Below are positions 52,908-63,536 of a stretch of 64,000 bases of DNA, in pieces. The translations under genes were made by a program, and so were the position numbers. Positions within the stretch are counted from its first letter, which is position 1. The number at the start of each line of letters is the position of its first letter. Under the pieces are notes generated by a model. That model did no database searches, had not been told where the DNA came from, and saw only the letters and a program-made list of their open reading frames with translations. The stretch is from Lachnospiraceae bacterium. Lineage in GTDB: Bacteria; Bacillota; Clostridia; Lachnospirales; Lachnospiraceae. The DNA lies in the NCBI GenBank assembly GCA_910574805.1, contig CAJTCV010000002.1:186001-250000 (forward strand). Direction: 5' to 3'.

Positions 52908-53945
52908 ATGAAATCGATTGCAGAGAAATTTATGAAAAATCCGGACCTGAGCCGGGAAGAATACGCGGAGCTCATCCGCTGCGGGTCTGATCCGGATACG
53001 GTGCGGGCGCTGACCGGGGAGGCGGTGCGCATCCGGAAGAAGCATTACGGCGACAGGGTATACACGAGAGGCCTGATCGAATTTACCAGCTACTGCAGAA
53101 ATGACTGCCGTTACTGCGGAATCCGCAGAGGGAATCTCCATGCCCGCAGATATCGTCTGACGCCGGAAGAGATCCTTCGCTGCTGCGCCAGGGGATATGA
53201 GCTGGGCTTCCGGACCTTTGTCCTGCAGGGGGGCGAGGACAGATGGTTCACAGATGAACGGATGGCGGATATCATCCGCCGGATCCGGAAGGCATATCCG
53301 GACTGTGCGCTGACTCTGTCCGTGGGAGAACGCTCCTATGAGACATACCGGCTGTGGAAAGAGGCGGGGGCAGACCGGTATCTGCTGCGTCATGAGACTG
53401 CAGATGCCGAACACTACGGAAAGCTTCATCCGCCGGAAATGAGCCTGGCAGTCCGGAAGATGTGCCTTTCGGATCTGAAGCTTCTGGGCTATCAGGTGGG
53501 TGCCGGCTTTATGGTGGGCTCCCCGGGACAGACGGTGGACTGTCTGGCGCAGGATCTGCTGTTTCTAAAAGAGCTGAAGCCGCATATGGTGGGGATCGGA
53601 CCGTTTATCCCCCATCATGATACGGTCTTTGCGGGAGAGAAGGCGGGAAGTGTGGAGCAGACGCTGTTCCTTCTGTCTGTGATCCGGATCCTGCTGCCGA
53701 AGGTGCTGCTCCCCGCGACGACGGCGCTGGGCACCCTGGACCCGGAGGGGAGAGAGAAGGGCCTTATGGCGGGAGCCAACGTGGTCATGCCGAACCTGTC
53801 TCCCATGGAGCGCCGGAAGCAGTATGATCTGTATGACAATAAGGTAAGTACAGGAGAAGAGGCGGCCGAGTGCCGGGAAGCCCTGGCCAGGAAGGTGGAG
53901 CGGATCGGCTATCGGCTGGTGGAGGACCGGGGAGATGCGCTCTGA
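52908..53945 (+). CDS. hydE: [FeFe]-hydrogenase maturation radical SAM protein HydE
   Basis: A 345-aa radical SAM enzyme that takes part in building the dithiolate-bridged di-iron site of [FeFe]-hydrogenase. The [4Fe-4S] cysteines are Cys63, Cys67 and Cys70 (CRNDCRYC). Other HydE parts: GFRTFVLQGGED, LRHETA and PHMVGIGPFIPHHDT. HydF and HydG are not in this window. A methylornithine synthase-like (PylB) role is less likely given length and these motifs. GTGTGGAGA precedes the ATG. Confidence 0.9.
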   Translation: MKSIAEKFMKNPDLSREEYAELIRCGSDPDTVRALTGEAVRIRKKHYGDRVYTRGLIEFTSYCRNDCRYCGIRRGNLHARRYRLTPEEILRCCARGYELGFRTFVLQGGEDRWFTDERMADIIRRIRKAYPDCALTLSVGERSYETYRLWKEAGADRYLLRHETADAEHYGKLHPPEMSLAVRKMCLSDLKLLGYQVGAGFMVGSPGQTVDCLAQDLLFLKELKPHMVGIGPFIPHHDTVFAGEKAGSVEQTLFLLSVIRILLPKVLLPATTALGTLDPEGREKGLMAGANVVMPNLSPMERRKQYDLYDNKVSTGEEAAECREALARKVERIGYRLVEDRGDAL

Positions 53946-53981
53946 AAAGCGGAACAGAAGAGAAGATGGAGGAAAATGCAT

Positions 53982-54260
53982 ATGAAATTTATATATCCGG
54001 CCAGAATCAGCAGGACCGAACGGGGAACCTGGCGCGCAGTCTTTCCGGATCTTGCCGGCTGTACGGCGGAAGGAGATACGGTGGAGGAGGCTGTGGAGCT
54101 GGCAAATGAGGCGGCCTGTGACTGGATCAGCCTGGAGCTGTCAGAGGAGGACGGGCAGCTTCCGCCGGTGACGGATGTAAGAGACATGGAGCTTGAGGAA
54201 GATGAGATCATACGCAATATCTGCGTGAACATCCGTTTTACGGACGGGTGGGATGAATAG
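53982..54260 (+). CDS. HicB-like antitoxin-family protein, no HicA partner
   Basis: A 92-aa protein with the partly degraded RNase H-like fold of HicB (YPARISRTERGTWRAVFPDLAGCTAEGDTVEEAVELANEA, in two parts). It lacks a C-terminal DNA-binding domain. There is no hicA gene adjacent, so it may be a solitary HicB used for another purpose. ATG 53982 lies 9 nt after GGAGG; ATG 53976 is too close. Confidence 0.82.
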   Translation: MKFIYPARISRTERGTWRAVFPDLAGCTAEGDTVEEAVELANEAACDWISLELSEEDGQLPPVTDVRDMELEEDEIIRNICVNIRFTDGWDE

Positions 54261-54271
54261 AATGGCAGCAG

Positions 54272-54339
54272 AAAAAAGCCCTGCAGAGGGGCCTGGAAGG
54301 ACACAGGAGGTCCGCCGGGCAGCTCTGAGGGCTTTTTTT
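54272..54339. terminator. Bidirectional terminator between the HicB-like gene and purF
   Basis: AAAAAAGCCCT with CAGAG pairs with CTCTG and AGGGCTTTTTTT across a long loop. It has seven Ts on the + strand and six on the minus strand, serving both convergent genes. Confidence 0.8.
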
Positions 54340-55742
54340 CATGTGGAAATCTCCATGGGATACTGCCCGTCAAAGCACGCTCTGCACAGGGGCAGTCCCT
54401 CTGTCATGCCGGACAGATCCTCCACTTTCATATAACCAAGAGAGTCGGCGCCGATGATCCGGCAGATGTCCTCCCGGGAATGAGCGGTGGCGAGAAGCTG
54501 CCGCCCGGAGGGAACATCGGTTCCGAAGTAGCACGGGTGCAGAAAGGGCGGCGAACTGATCCGCACATGTACCTTTCCGGCGCCGGACTGCTTCAGCAGG
54601 CGGATCAGATTGGCGATGGTCGTCCCACGGACGATGGAATCATCCACCAGGATCACGTCCTTTCCCCGGACCGCGCTCTCAAGGACGTTCAGCTTCAGCC
54701 TCACGGCGGATTCCCGCTCCTGCTGGGTGGGTTTGATAAAAGTCCGTCCCACATAGCTGTTTTTGTGAAAGACGATGCCGAAGGGAATCCCGGAGGCCGC
54801 CGCATAGCCCTGCGCGGCCGTGATGCCCGAATCCGGCACCCCTGCCACCAGATCAGCTTTCACAGGCCAGGCCTTTGCCAGAGCTTCGCCGGCGCGCAGA
54901 CGCGCTTCGTAGACGTTTACCCCGTCCAGACGGCTGTCCAGCCGTGCAAAATAAATATATTCAAAAATACAGTGCGCCTGCTTTTTCTGGCACAGCGCCA
55001 GGTCGGAGGTGATTCCCTCCGGGGAGATGGTTACAATCTCCCCCGGCCGGATATCCCGGAGAAATTCGGCTCCGATGGCGTTGAGCGCACAGCTTTCCGA
55101 GGCAAGGACGTAGGAATTTCCGCGTTTGCCGAGACAGAGGGGTTTCAGCCCCAGCGGATCCCGGACGCCGATCAGCTTCCGGGGACTTGCGATCACCAGT
55201 CCGTAGGCGCCCCGGATCCGGCCGGCGGTGCGGTGTATGGCTTCCTCCACGGTCTTTGTATGGACCCGTTCTCTGGCGATACAGCAGGCGATGACTTCGG
55301 AATCCGTAGTGGTCTGGAAGATGGCGCCGGTGTATGCCAGCTCCCGGCGCAGCTCTTCCGTGTTGACCAGGTTGCCGTTATGCGCCAGGGCAAGGGTGCC
55401 CTTGATGTAATTTGATACAAGGGGCTGAGCGTTTTGCAGCGTGGCGGCCCCGGTAGTGGAGTAGCGCACGTGGCCGATGCCAAGATTGCCCGTAAGCCCT
55501 TTCAGCGTATCCTCTTTAAATACTTCGCTTACAAGACCCATTCCCCGGTGGACGTTCATATTTCCCATGGGCCCGCCGGTATCGGAGACTGCGATACCGC
55601 AGGATTCCTGTCCCCGGTGCTGCAGGGAGGAGAGCCCATAGTAAATGGTGCCTGCCACATCCTCCCCGTCCGGGTCGTAGATTCCGAAGACGCCGCAGGC
55701 TTCTTTGATCCTGCCTTCGCCTTCCTGACAGTTCTCATGCAT
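54339..55742 (-). CDS. purF: Amidophosphoribosyltransferase
   Basis: A 467-aa enzyme for the first step of purine synthesis. A short propeptide ends before Cys16 (EACGVFGIYD), the nucleophile of the glutaminase domain, as in B. subtilis. The PRPP-binding motif is VILVDDSIVRGTT. Cysteines near the C-terminus (HPCYFG, LCRACFD) fit the [4Fe-4S]-containing type. It follows glnN by 12 nt and is likely co-transcribed. Confidence 0.95.
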   Translation of the reverse strand: MHENCQEGEGRIKEACGVFGIYDPDGEDVAGTIYYGLSSLQHRGQESCGIAVSDTGGPMGNMNVHRGMGLVSEVFKEDTLKGLTGNLGIGHVRYSTTGAATLQNAQPLVSNYIKGTLALAHNGNLVNTEELRRELAYTGAIFQTTTDSEVIACCIARERVHTKTVEEAIHRTAGRIRGAYGLVIASPRKLIGVRDPLGLKPLCLGKRGNSYVLASESCALNAIGAEFLRDIRPGEIVTISPEGITSDLALCQKKQAHCIFEYIYFARLDSRLDGVNVYEARLRAGEALAKAWPVKADLVAGVPDSGITAAQGYAAASGIPFGIVFHKNSYVGRTFIKPTQQERESAVRLKLNVLESAVRGKDVILVDDSIVRGTTIANLIRLLKQSGAGKVHVRISSPPFLHPCYFGTDVPSGRQLLATAHSREDICRIIGADSLGYMKVEDLSGMTEGLPLCRACFDGQYPMEIST

Positions 55743-55754
55743 GGCCGGGCTCCG

Positions 55755-57854
<2,100 letters not shown>

Positions 57855-57917
57855 TTTGAAAAATCTCCTTTCTGGGCTGCCGGGCCTTATGAGAGCCGGC
57901 GGATAAAAACAAAAAAA

Positions 57918-57943
57918 GCGCCCTGGATGGATATCCAAAGCGC
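57918..57943 (-). terminator. Terminator-like hairpin in the glnN leader
   Basis: On the minus strand GCGCTTTGGAT pairs with ATCCAGGGCGC around ATCC (two G-U pairs) and is followed by seven Ts. It starts about 12-15 nt after the predicted transcription start and precedes glnN by about 60 nt, a position typical for attenuation. Confidence 0.65.
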
Positions 57944-57961
57944 CTTTGCTTCTTCACAGTT

Positions 57962-57989
57962 AGTATACTCGAAATTTTCTGTTTGTCAA
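57962..57989 (-). promoter_or_regulatory. Promoter of glnN-purF
   Basis: On the minus strand TTGACA (57989-57984) and TATACT (57967-57962) are separated by 16 nt. A strong housekeeping promoter. Confidence 0.7.
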
Positions 57990-58059
57990 TGCTGTTTTTG
58001 AAAAAAATGAAATTACTTGCTGTTTTCTGTCCGTTACGGGAAAATTCGTATGGAAGAGG

Positions 58060-58938
58060 TCATAAATGATTTTTTATCAAATTGACGACTGTTGTAGTAA
58101 TTTTGGGTCCGGAAACATGATTAAATATGTTTTTTCCGCTGACTACGCCAACAGCCGTGAAATTCCAGTTTTCTATGTCAAGTATAGGACCTCCACTGGT
58201 ACCTAATCGTCCTTCTGCCTGCGTTCGCATCAATACTCCGTTATCTTCGACTACTTTCCCTTCGGATACGCCTTGAATTCTCCCATTTCCAACATCAATA
58301 TGGTCCCATTCTGGATAGCCTATCACCATCACATTTTTACCAGTCATGGATGATTCGACTCTACAAGGGATAATTCCCACTTTACTACCCACCGGAATAC
58401 TTAATTTAAGCAATGCCCAGTCATATTCTGAATTCATTGACTCACCCCATCCTATTGATACATAATAGGCATGAGCTTTTGAAGATGCAGGGTATGAACC
58501 TACGGCATCATATCCTGGATAAAAATAAATACTTGTAGCATTCCCGTACCCATTCGTATATTGCTGAACACAATGTGCAGCCGTCAAAACTAGGTCATCA
58601 GCTACCAAAAATCCTGTTGCTTCTGTTTCTATTCCGCCTTCAAATTTAATCCTTAGGAGCCCGATTGCACAAGAAGGATATATATCTACTTGATCAACAG
58701 GATCCAAGAAAAATGGAGATGCATCCGCAATAAATTCTGTTGTGTCTGTCAAATTTTTATTAATTACGTATGTTTTTTCTGTTATTGTTCCATCATCAAG
58801 GTTATGTTCGACTATGATTTCTGTCGATATTTTGTTATTGTCTCTAACAGTGTCGTCAAACCCAACTGCACATACCGGCATACTCAAACATATTACACTC
58901 CAATCAATCCTATTATTTTTTTGATTTTTAACATACAT
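58060..58938 (-). CDS. Secreted trypsin-like serine protease (V8/Glu type)
   Basis: A 292-aa chymotrypsin-fold protease. The triad is His122 (LTAAHC), Asp173 (YDWALL) and Ser248 (GTSGGP). Before it is an 80-residue propeptide-like part (EHNLDDGTITEKTYVI). The N-terminus has a short hydrophobic stretch (WSVICLSMPVCAVGF) that is a weak signal peptide. Low-GC codon use differs from the glnN side and suggests an acquired region. Forms a likely unit with the small membrane protein upstream (59322-58975). Confidence 0.85.
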   Translation of the reverse strand: MYVKNQKNNRIDWSVICLSMPVCAVGFDDTVRDNNKISTEIIVEHNLDDGTITEKTYVINKNLTDTTEFIADASPFFLDPVDQVDIYPSCAIGLLRIKFEGGIETEATGFLVADDLVLTAAHCVQQYTNGYGNATSIYFYPGYDAVGSYPASSKAHAYYVSIGWGESMNSEYDWALLKLSIPVGSKVGIIPCRVESSMTGKNVMVIGYPEWDHIDVGNGRIQGVSEGKVVEDNGVLMRTQAEGRLGTSGGPILDIENWNFTAVGVVSGKNIFNHVSGPKITTTVVNLIKNHL

Positions 58939-58974
58939 ACTTCCTCCTTTGTATTTTACAAAATGGTTCCTTCT

Positions 58975-59322
58975 TTAAAGTTTTTTTATATATATTAAAT
59001 GTGCCTCTTCCGGCCACATCAATCGAGGACTGCTGCAATACAGAATCCAGACTTTGTCTCCAAGCTCATATTCGCCTGAAAAATCACTGTTCAATCTGTT
59101 AAGTCCGCCCTGCAGTCTGCAATAGGAATGACCACCATATTTTGTAGTGCTCTTTACATACAGACCCGGTGTTTTGACATTTGGATCTGTTTTTTCGTCA
59201 ACAAGCTCGCCTGTTTTAATATAAACATGATCATGCAGTCCAAAAAGATAATAGATTGTAAGAGGAGTCCCTAAAATAAACAGATTAATTAAGATAATGA
59301 GGACAATTTTACGTTTTTTCAA
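58975..59322 (-). CDS. Membrane-anchored small protein of unknown function
   Basis: A 115-aa protein with an N-terminal membrane helix (IVLIILINLFILGTPLTIYYL, about 5-26 in pieces), then an exterior beta-rich domain (GELVDEKTDPNVK, YGGHSYCRLQGG, YELGDKVWILYC). Two Cys could form a disulphide. The gene lies 36 nt before the protease gene on the same strand; it may help or be cleaved by it. No family recognised. Confidence 0.6.
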   Translation of the reverse strand: MKKRKIVLIILINLFILGTPLTIYYLFGLHDHVYIKTGELVDEKTDPNVKTPGLYVKSTTKYGGHSYCRLQGGLNRLNSDFSGEYELGDKVWILYCSSPRLMWPEEAHLIYIKKL

Positions 59323-59610
59323 ATCTTATTTACACTTCCTTATTTATTGAATAGAAACCTGACAGTTATTAAACTAATTATAATAATTGACTTAAAGTAG
59401 TTTTTTGATTTGTGCATACTTTCTTCATCCAGTATTATGTTTATTCATAATAACAATTATTATTATTTTTTTTTAATATTACTTGATAAGTATTTTAAAG
59501 CAGAAGACAAATTTTGTCAATATGTAATTAAAAACTTCTAAAGTTGCGAAAAATGAAATTTTAAACTCCACTCTGTGTATATCAAGCAAAATTTAATTTT
59601 TCATGCAAAT
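59323..59610. other. Very AT-rich intergenic region
   Basis: About 290 nt containing poly-A/T stretches; likely holds the promoter for the protease unit. No gene. Confidence 0.4.
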
Positions 59611-59752
59611 GTCCTTAAATCCTCTTAGTTGTCCTGCATTACAGTTCCAGACAAATGTTAAGGACTTTAGCCGCTTCAGCGGTGCCGCAGGCATCCTTTA
59701 CATTTGCTTGGACACTGTAATATGTTTCTCAATTAAGAGGATTTAGGATGTC
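59611..59752. repeat. About 140-nt imperfect inverted repeat (MITE-like or structured RNA)
   Basis: The outer arms TCCTTAAATCCTCTTA and TAAGAGGATTTAGGA are near-perfect inverts; an inner pair, ATTACAGT with ACTGTAAT and CAAATGT with ACATTTG, extends the stem. The centre contains GC-rich CCGCTTCAGCGG. No open frame inside. The size and form are those of a MITE-like insertion or a structured non-coding RNA. Confidence 0.6.
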
Positions 59753-60200
59753 CCCTGTGGAATTTAGTCGTACATGCCTGTTTTGTCTTATGGATTTGCT
59801 CTTGACACAAAATACAGAATTTAAAAAAAAATTCAATTCAATATAATGTATCTCCAAATGTCATGACAAATAAAACATCCATTGAATAAGCCAGATTTTA
59901 AAAGGCCATGGAATTTATTCTTTCATACAGAATTTACTTTTTCAAGTCAGCACTTCTAAAGTCGGCAGAGAAAGCTGCCTTAAATACGAAATCAGGGAGA
60001 TAATAAGGCTGCCATTGAGAATGGATGTGCAGCATTGATTAAGAAAAGTGAGGATCTATGGCAGAGAGTAGAAGTCCAAAATACAGGGAAATTCAGAGGA
60101 AACGTCTGAATAAATAAAATGACCCAGCTGAAATTTTCGAGTGAATTCAGCCAGGCCGGTTTTTGTCGGGAGAGGGCTAAGTTAAGTGTGCGAGTTATTT
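59753..60200. other. Intergenic region with possible decayed coding sequence
   Basis: About 450 nt. The part 59985-60110 reads as a short helical frame (NKAAIENGCAALIKKSEDLWQRVEV, given in part) broken by stops, suggesting a decayed gene. A hairpin-like stretch near 60125-60165 could be a terminator for BlaI. Confidence 0.35.
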
Positions 60201-60575
60201 TTAAATTAGCTTCCTCAACTCTTCTGCATCTTCTTCCGATAGTTTCCCATTTCCAATAAAAGCAGATACAAAGCGGCTGAACGAATTATTGTAACATACT
60301 TCTACCATTTTTTTCGTCCAGTTGTGAATGTGTTCTTCTTTTGTACACAACGGAAAATATGCATTATAAGAAGAGGTCTTACTTCGCTCAGTACCAACCA
60401 ACCCCATTTTCTGCAGACCGATCAGAAATGTATTTAATGTCTGAACTTTCCATGTTTTCTTCCAGTCTGTTACAGCAATATCCATGATTTCTCTGAACGT
60501 CATGGGAGCCTTAGCAGACCAGAGCAGTTCCATAATCTGCAGTTCTGTATTCGTGAGACCGTAATTAGTATTCAT
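60201..60575 (-). CDS. BlaI/MecI/CopY-family repressor
   Basis: A 124-aa winged-helix repressor: NTELQIMELLWSAKAPMTFREI, then KTWKVQTLNTFLIGLQKMGLVG. The family represses beta-lactam-response genes until cleaved by a BlaR1-type sensor. It follows the M56 peptidase gene by 79 nt on the same strand, as in other blaR1-blaI operons. No beta-lactamase gene is in view, so the target is unknown. Confidence 0.9.
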   Translation of the reverse strand: MNTNYGLTNTELQIMELLWSAKAPMTFREIMDIAVTDWKKTWKVQTLNTFLIGLQKMGLVGTERSKTSSYNAYFPLCTKEEHIHNWTKKMVEVCYNNSFSRFVSAFIGNGKLSEEDAEELRKLI

Positions 60576-60654
60576 CGTGTTTGTTTATTCCTCTCGTTTT
60601 AATCAGATATAAATAGCTATTAAAAATCTTATTTTTCACTTGGTAGACTTTTTG

Positions 60655-61998
60655 TCATCCGTGAAGACAGTATTCAGAGAATATTGTACTTATTAATTCT
60701 TCCAAAAGAATTTTACCACATTTTGAGCATTTTCTTCCTTCATATATTTTAATTGTACAGCTTCCATTACTGTTTTTTATATGTTCTTTTATTGTTCCCT
60801 TTTCTCCATAATTATGGTTGCAGATCGCCCGTTCAGACAGATCCTTTTCATCTAACTCAAATACCTCTCCATTTTCGTCAACAAAATACAACAAATACGG
60901 CATACTTTCTATTTCTATCATTTCTTCTGGTTCGATACCATCAATAAACTCTATTTCAAAATTAACCTTTTGGTCTCCTGCTTCCAGTGCTTTCGGCGGA
61001 TCATATGCAAATGCAGTCATACCGCCTGCCATACAAATTAATCCCATTATTATCATAGATAAAAACAACCTGTTCTTCTTTTTTACTTTCATCTCAAGAA
61101 TCCTCCTTTTAAATGTGGCTCTGCTCCTGCAATTGGACATTCCTGTCAAAAAATGTCTTTTCGGCCTGTTTGCTTTCTGGGTCGCAGTCTGCAACAGCAG
61201 TTCGCAGTATTCTTTCCGTTCTTTTTCCCCTCTTCTTTCCAACACTGCCTCATCACAACAGATTTCGCCCATATCAGAAAGCTCCTTATATAACAAAAAA
61301 CTCAGTGGATTAAACCAGTGGATCGTAATGACAAGCAGACTCAGCAATTTCACCAGTAGATCGCATCGTTTGATGTGGATCAACTCATGTCTTATGATAT
61401 ATTGGAATGATTCCATATCAGGCCAGTCTTTTTCCATATGAGGAACATATACAATGGGAGACAGGACTCCGCTGGTCATGGGAGAACCACAGTGTCTGGA
61501 GCATACCAGTGTTACTTTTCTTCTAATGCCCATCTCGCTTTTCAGGTCCAAAAAGGATTGCTGGTATTTTTTCGGAACTGTTTCTTCCAGATCTTCCAGA
61601 TCTTCCAGATAGACTTGTTTCATTTTCCAGTATTGTGCTATCCATGTGAAAAGAATAATAAATGATATGACTCCGCATAGAATCAGCAGACACATCATCC
61701 ATTTTAATCCGGACGAAAAATGCATGACTCCATTGGTGACGATCACACTGTAAAACGGATCAAATTCCGGTGAATGATATAACCTGCTCCAAAAAACCGG
61801 AAACAGTTTCTCCATAAGGCCGACGATCTGATATTTGTATTCTGAAAATGGAATCAGATAAAACACCATCGCTGTTTTCAGGATACGGTATCTCCATATA
61901 GCTGGAAAATACCTTTTAGTCAACGGATAACTGAACAGGTAACACAGAAGAATCACACTTCCAGACATGGACATTGTAAACAGAAGATTTCGGAAAAT
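60655..61998 (-). CDS. BlaR1/MecR1-like M56 metallopeptidase sensor, start codon unusual
   Basis: A membrane peptidase with about four N-terminal helices, the zinc site HELIH (196-200 counted from ATG 61974) and the GEICCDEAVL segment. A further membrane helix near 305-325 (in place of a penicillin-binding sensor) leads to an exterior domain ending in a Cys-rich CSKCGK. The only strong Shine-Dalgarno (AGGAGG, 62008-62013) is 36 nt from ATG 61974 but 9 nt from ATT 61998; from there the frame adds IFRNLLFT, which resembles family N-termini. A run of DLEDLEE is coded by a 9-bp tandem repeat (about 61590-61615). Start at ATT is inferred. Confidence 0.78.
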   Translation of the reverse strand: MFRNLLFTMSMSGSVILLCYLFSYPLTKRYFPAIWRYRILKTAMVFYLIPFSEYKYQIVGLMEKLFPVFWSRLYHSPEFDPFYSVIVTNGVMHFSSGLKWMMCLLILCGVISFIILFTWIAQYWKMKQVYLEDLEDLEETVPKKYQQSFLDLKSEMGIRRKVTLVCSRHCGSPMTSGVLSPIVYVPHMEKDWPDMESFQYIIRHELIHIKRCDLLVKLLSLLVITIHWFNPLSFLLYKELSDMGEICCDEAVLERRGEKERKEYCELLLQTATQKANRPKRHFLTGMSNCRSRATFKRRILEMKVKKKNRLFLSMIIMGLICMAGGMTAFAYDPPKALEAGDQKVNFEIEFIDGIEPEEMIEIESMPYLLYFVDENGEVFELDEKDLSERAICNHNYGEKGTIKEHIKNSNGSCTIKIYEGRKCSKCGKILLEELISTIFSEYCLHG

Positions 61999-62066
61999 AA
62001 CCGGTCCCCTCCTTAGCGTCTGTTGTGATATTTTGTATTATCTTTATCTAATATATTTTGATGATT

Positions 62067-62095
62067 ATAATAAGCTAAAAATCATGAGTTGTCAA
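62067..62095 (-). promoter_or_regulatory. Promoter of the blaR1-blaI-like operon
   Basis: On the minus strand TTGACA (62095-62090) and TATTAT (62072-62067) are 17 nt apart. A BlaI operator would be expected here, but no clear TACA/TGTA palindrome was found. Confidence 0.65.
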
Positions 62096-62189
62096 GCAGT
62101 TAAAATCTCGAGTTTCCGCAGTTCCGCTCACAGAACAGCCAATTGGTTACATTGATTATCCACAACTTTAAAAAATGCTTAAAATATAA

Positions 62190-62265
62190 GGAATCCTTTT
62201 CCTTTTTGATGTAAAATTTAATCACCACAAAAAATCTTACCAAACAAAAAAAGAAGGAGGATTCC
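62190..62265 (+). promoter_or_regulatory. Hairpin hiding the transposase ribosome binding site
   Basis: GGAATCCTTTTCCTTT (from 62190) pairs with AAAGAAGGAGGATTCC (to 62265), about 16 bp with one mismatch and two G-U pairs. The right arm contains the Shine-Dalgarno AAGGAGG. Folding would block translation from transcripts that enter from outside the IS. Confidence 0.6.
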
Positions 62266-62267
62266 CT

Positions 62268-63536
62268 GTGGCTAATTTTACATCAAATACCTGTCAAATG
62301 AAACGGGAAATTTTATCTTTTTCCAATAAAATCTCCACAAACCTTCCCAAACCGGAACGCAGATTCCTGGCTGATATGAATTATGGCATTCTTGCCTCTG
62401 GCAGCTGCCTTCTGACTGATATCGTTGACCAGCTACACGAACCTTCCCGCAAAATCAATGTCGTTGACCGCCTTTCCCGGCATCTGGCAGAAGGAATCCC
62501 CAAAGATGCTCCTGACTCTTACCTGTCACAGGTCAGAAAATGGTGCCCGGACCAGCCTGTCGTCCATATCGATGACAGTGATATTGTGAAGCCTGACGGT
62601 TACAGATCTGAGTCCCTCGGATTGGTACGCGACGGTTCTGAAAGCACCGCGTCAAAAAATGTTTACAAAAAGGGATATCTTGTAACAGAAGCCACTGTAC
62701 TTACAGCCAGCAGCCATCCCGTCAGTATCTTTTCGGAAATCCATTCTTCAAAAGAGAAGGATTTTACTTCCATCAATGATGTGACCTTCTCCGCCATGGA
62801 GCGGGTAGCCGCTTTGTTCAAAAAGGCTTCCTTTATCATGGACCGTGGTTATGATGACAACAAGATGTTTCTGAAACTGGATTCCATGAAACAGGACTAT
62901 GTGATTCGCCTGACCTCAAAGCGTAAGCTGCTCTACCGCAATAAATGGGTGCCTGCCACCGAACTCCGTAACCGCAGAAAAGGTAAGGTAAAGCTGCCCC
63001 TGTTTTGCAAAGGAAAGATACATGATGCATATCTTTCCCATGTGAAGGTACAGATCACTGCTTCCAGAAAAGACATTTACCTCGTTCCTGTCTATGGTAT
63101 TACGGAACATCCCATGATGCTCGCAACAAACAGGGACATCCGTTCAACAGACGATGTGATAGAAGCTGCAAAGCTTTATTTTTCCAGATGGAAGATTGAA
63201 GAATACTTCCGCTGTAAAAAACAGATGTTCCAGTTTGAAAATTTCCGGGTCCGGAAACTGAAAGCAGTCAATGCATTAAATTTCTGCCTGACTTTATGCA
63301 TGGCATTTCTGAACCATATTTCCATGAAATCAGAAACGAATGGTCTTAAGGCTGCCATTATAAAGACTGCCATTATAAAGACTGCAGATCCAATCAGGGA
63401 AAAAGTAACATTCAGCTATTACCGGCTGGCAAAAGGCATCTCCGGCATACTGTCGTATGCAAAAGAAGGCATCAGGCTCTGGTTCAGGACAAAGCGTCCT
63501 GCATACCGTCAGATCTGCCTTAAGCTGGTTGTCTGA
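62268..63536 (+). CDS. IS4-family DDE transposase
   Basis: A 422-aa transposase. Catalytic Asp in VVHIDDSDIVK, second Asp in FIMDRGYDDNKMF, and Glu in the IS4 signature Y-x2-R-x3-E-x6-K (YFSRWKIEEYFRCKK). Starts with GTG 62268 behind AAGGAGG. An exact 15-bp tandem repeat (ACTGCCATTATAAAG, about 63353-63383) gives the doubled AIIKT sequence. The frame is complete, so it may be active. Confidence 0.9.
   Translation: MANFTSNTCQMKREILSFSNKISTNLPKPERRFLADMNYGILASGSCLLTDIVDQLHEPSRKINVVDRLSRHLAEGIPKDAPDSYLSQVRKWCPDQPVVHIDDSDIVKPDGYRSESLGLVRDGSESTASKNVYKKGYLVTEATVLTASSHPVSIFSEIHSSKEKDFTSINDVTFSAMERVAALFKKASFIMDRGYDDNKMFLKLDSMKQDYVIRLTSKRKLLYRNKWVPATELRNRRKGKVKLPLFCKGKIHDAYLSHVKVQITASRKDIYLVPVYGITEHPMMLATNRDIRSTDDVIEAAKLYFSRWKIEEYFRCKKQMFQFENFRVRKLKAVNALNFCLTLCMAFLNHISMKSETNGLKAAIIKTAIIKTADPIREKVTFSYYRLAKGISGILSYAKEGIRLWFRTKRPAYRQICLKLVV

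Noticed and set aside
49902-53429. A minus-strand open frame of more than 1,100 codons opposite the znuB-hydE genes
   Set aside because: It lies exactly opposite well-supported genes of known families and has no ribosome binding site. The composition (rich in His, Arg, Pro, Leu) is that expected from the complement of GC-biased coding sequence.
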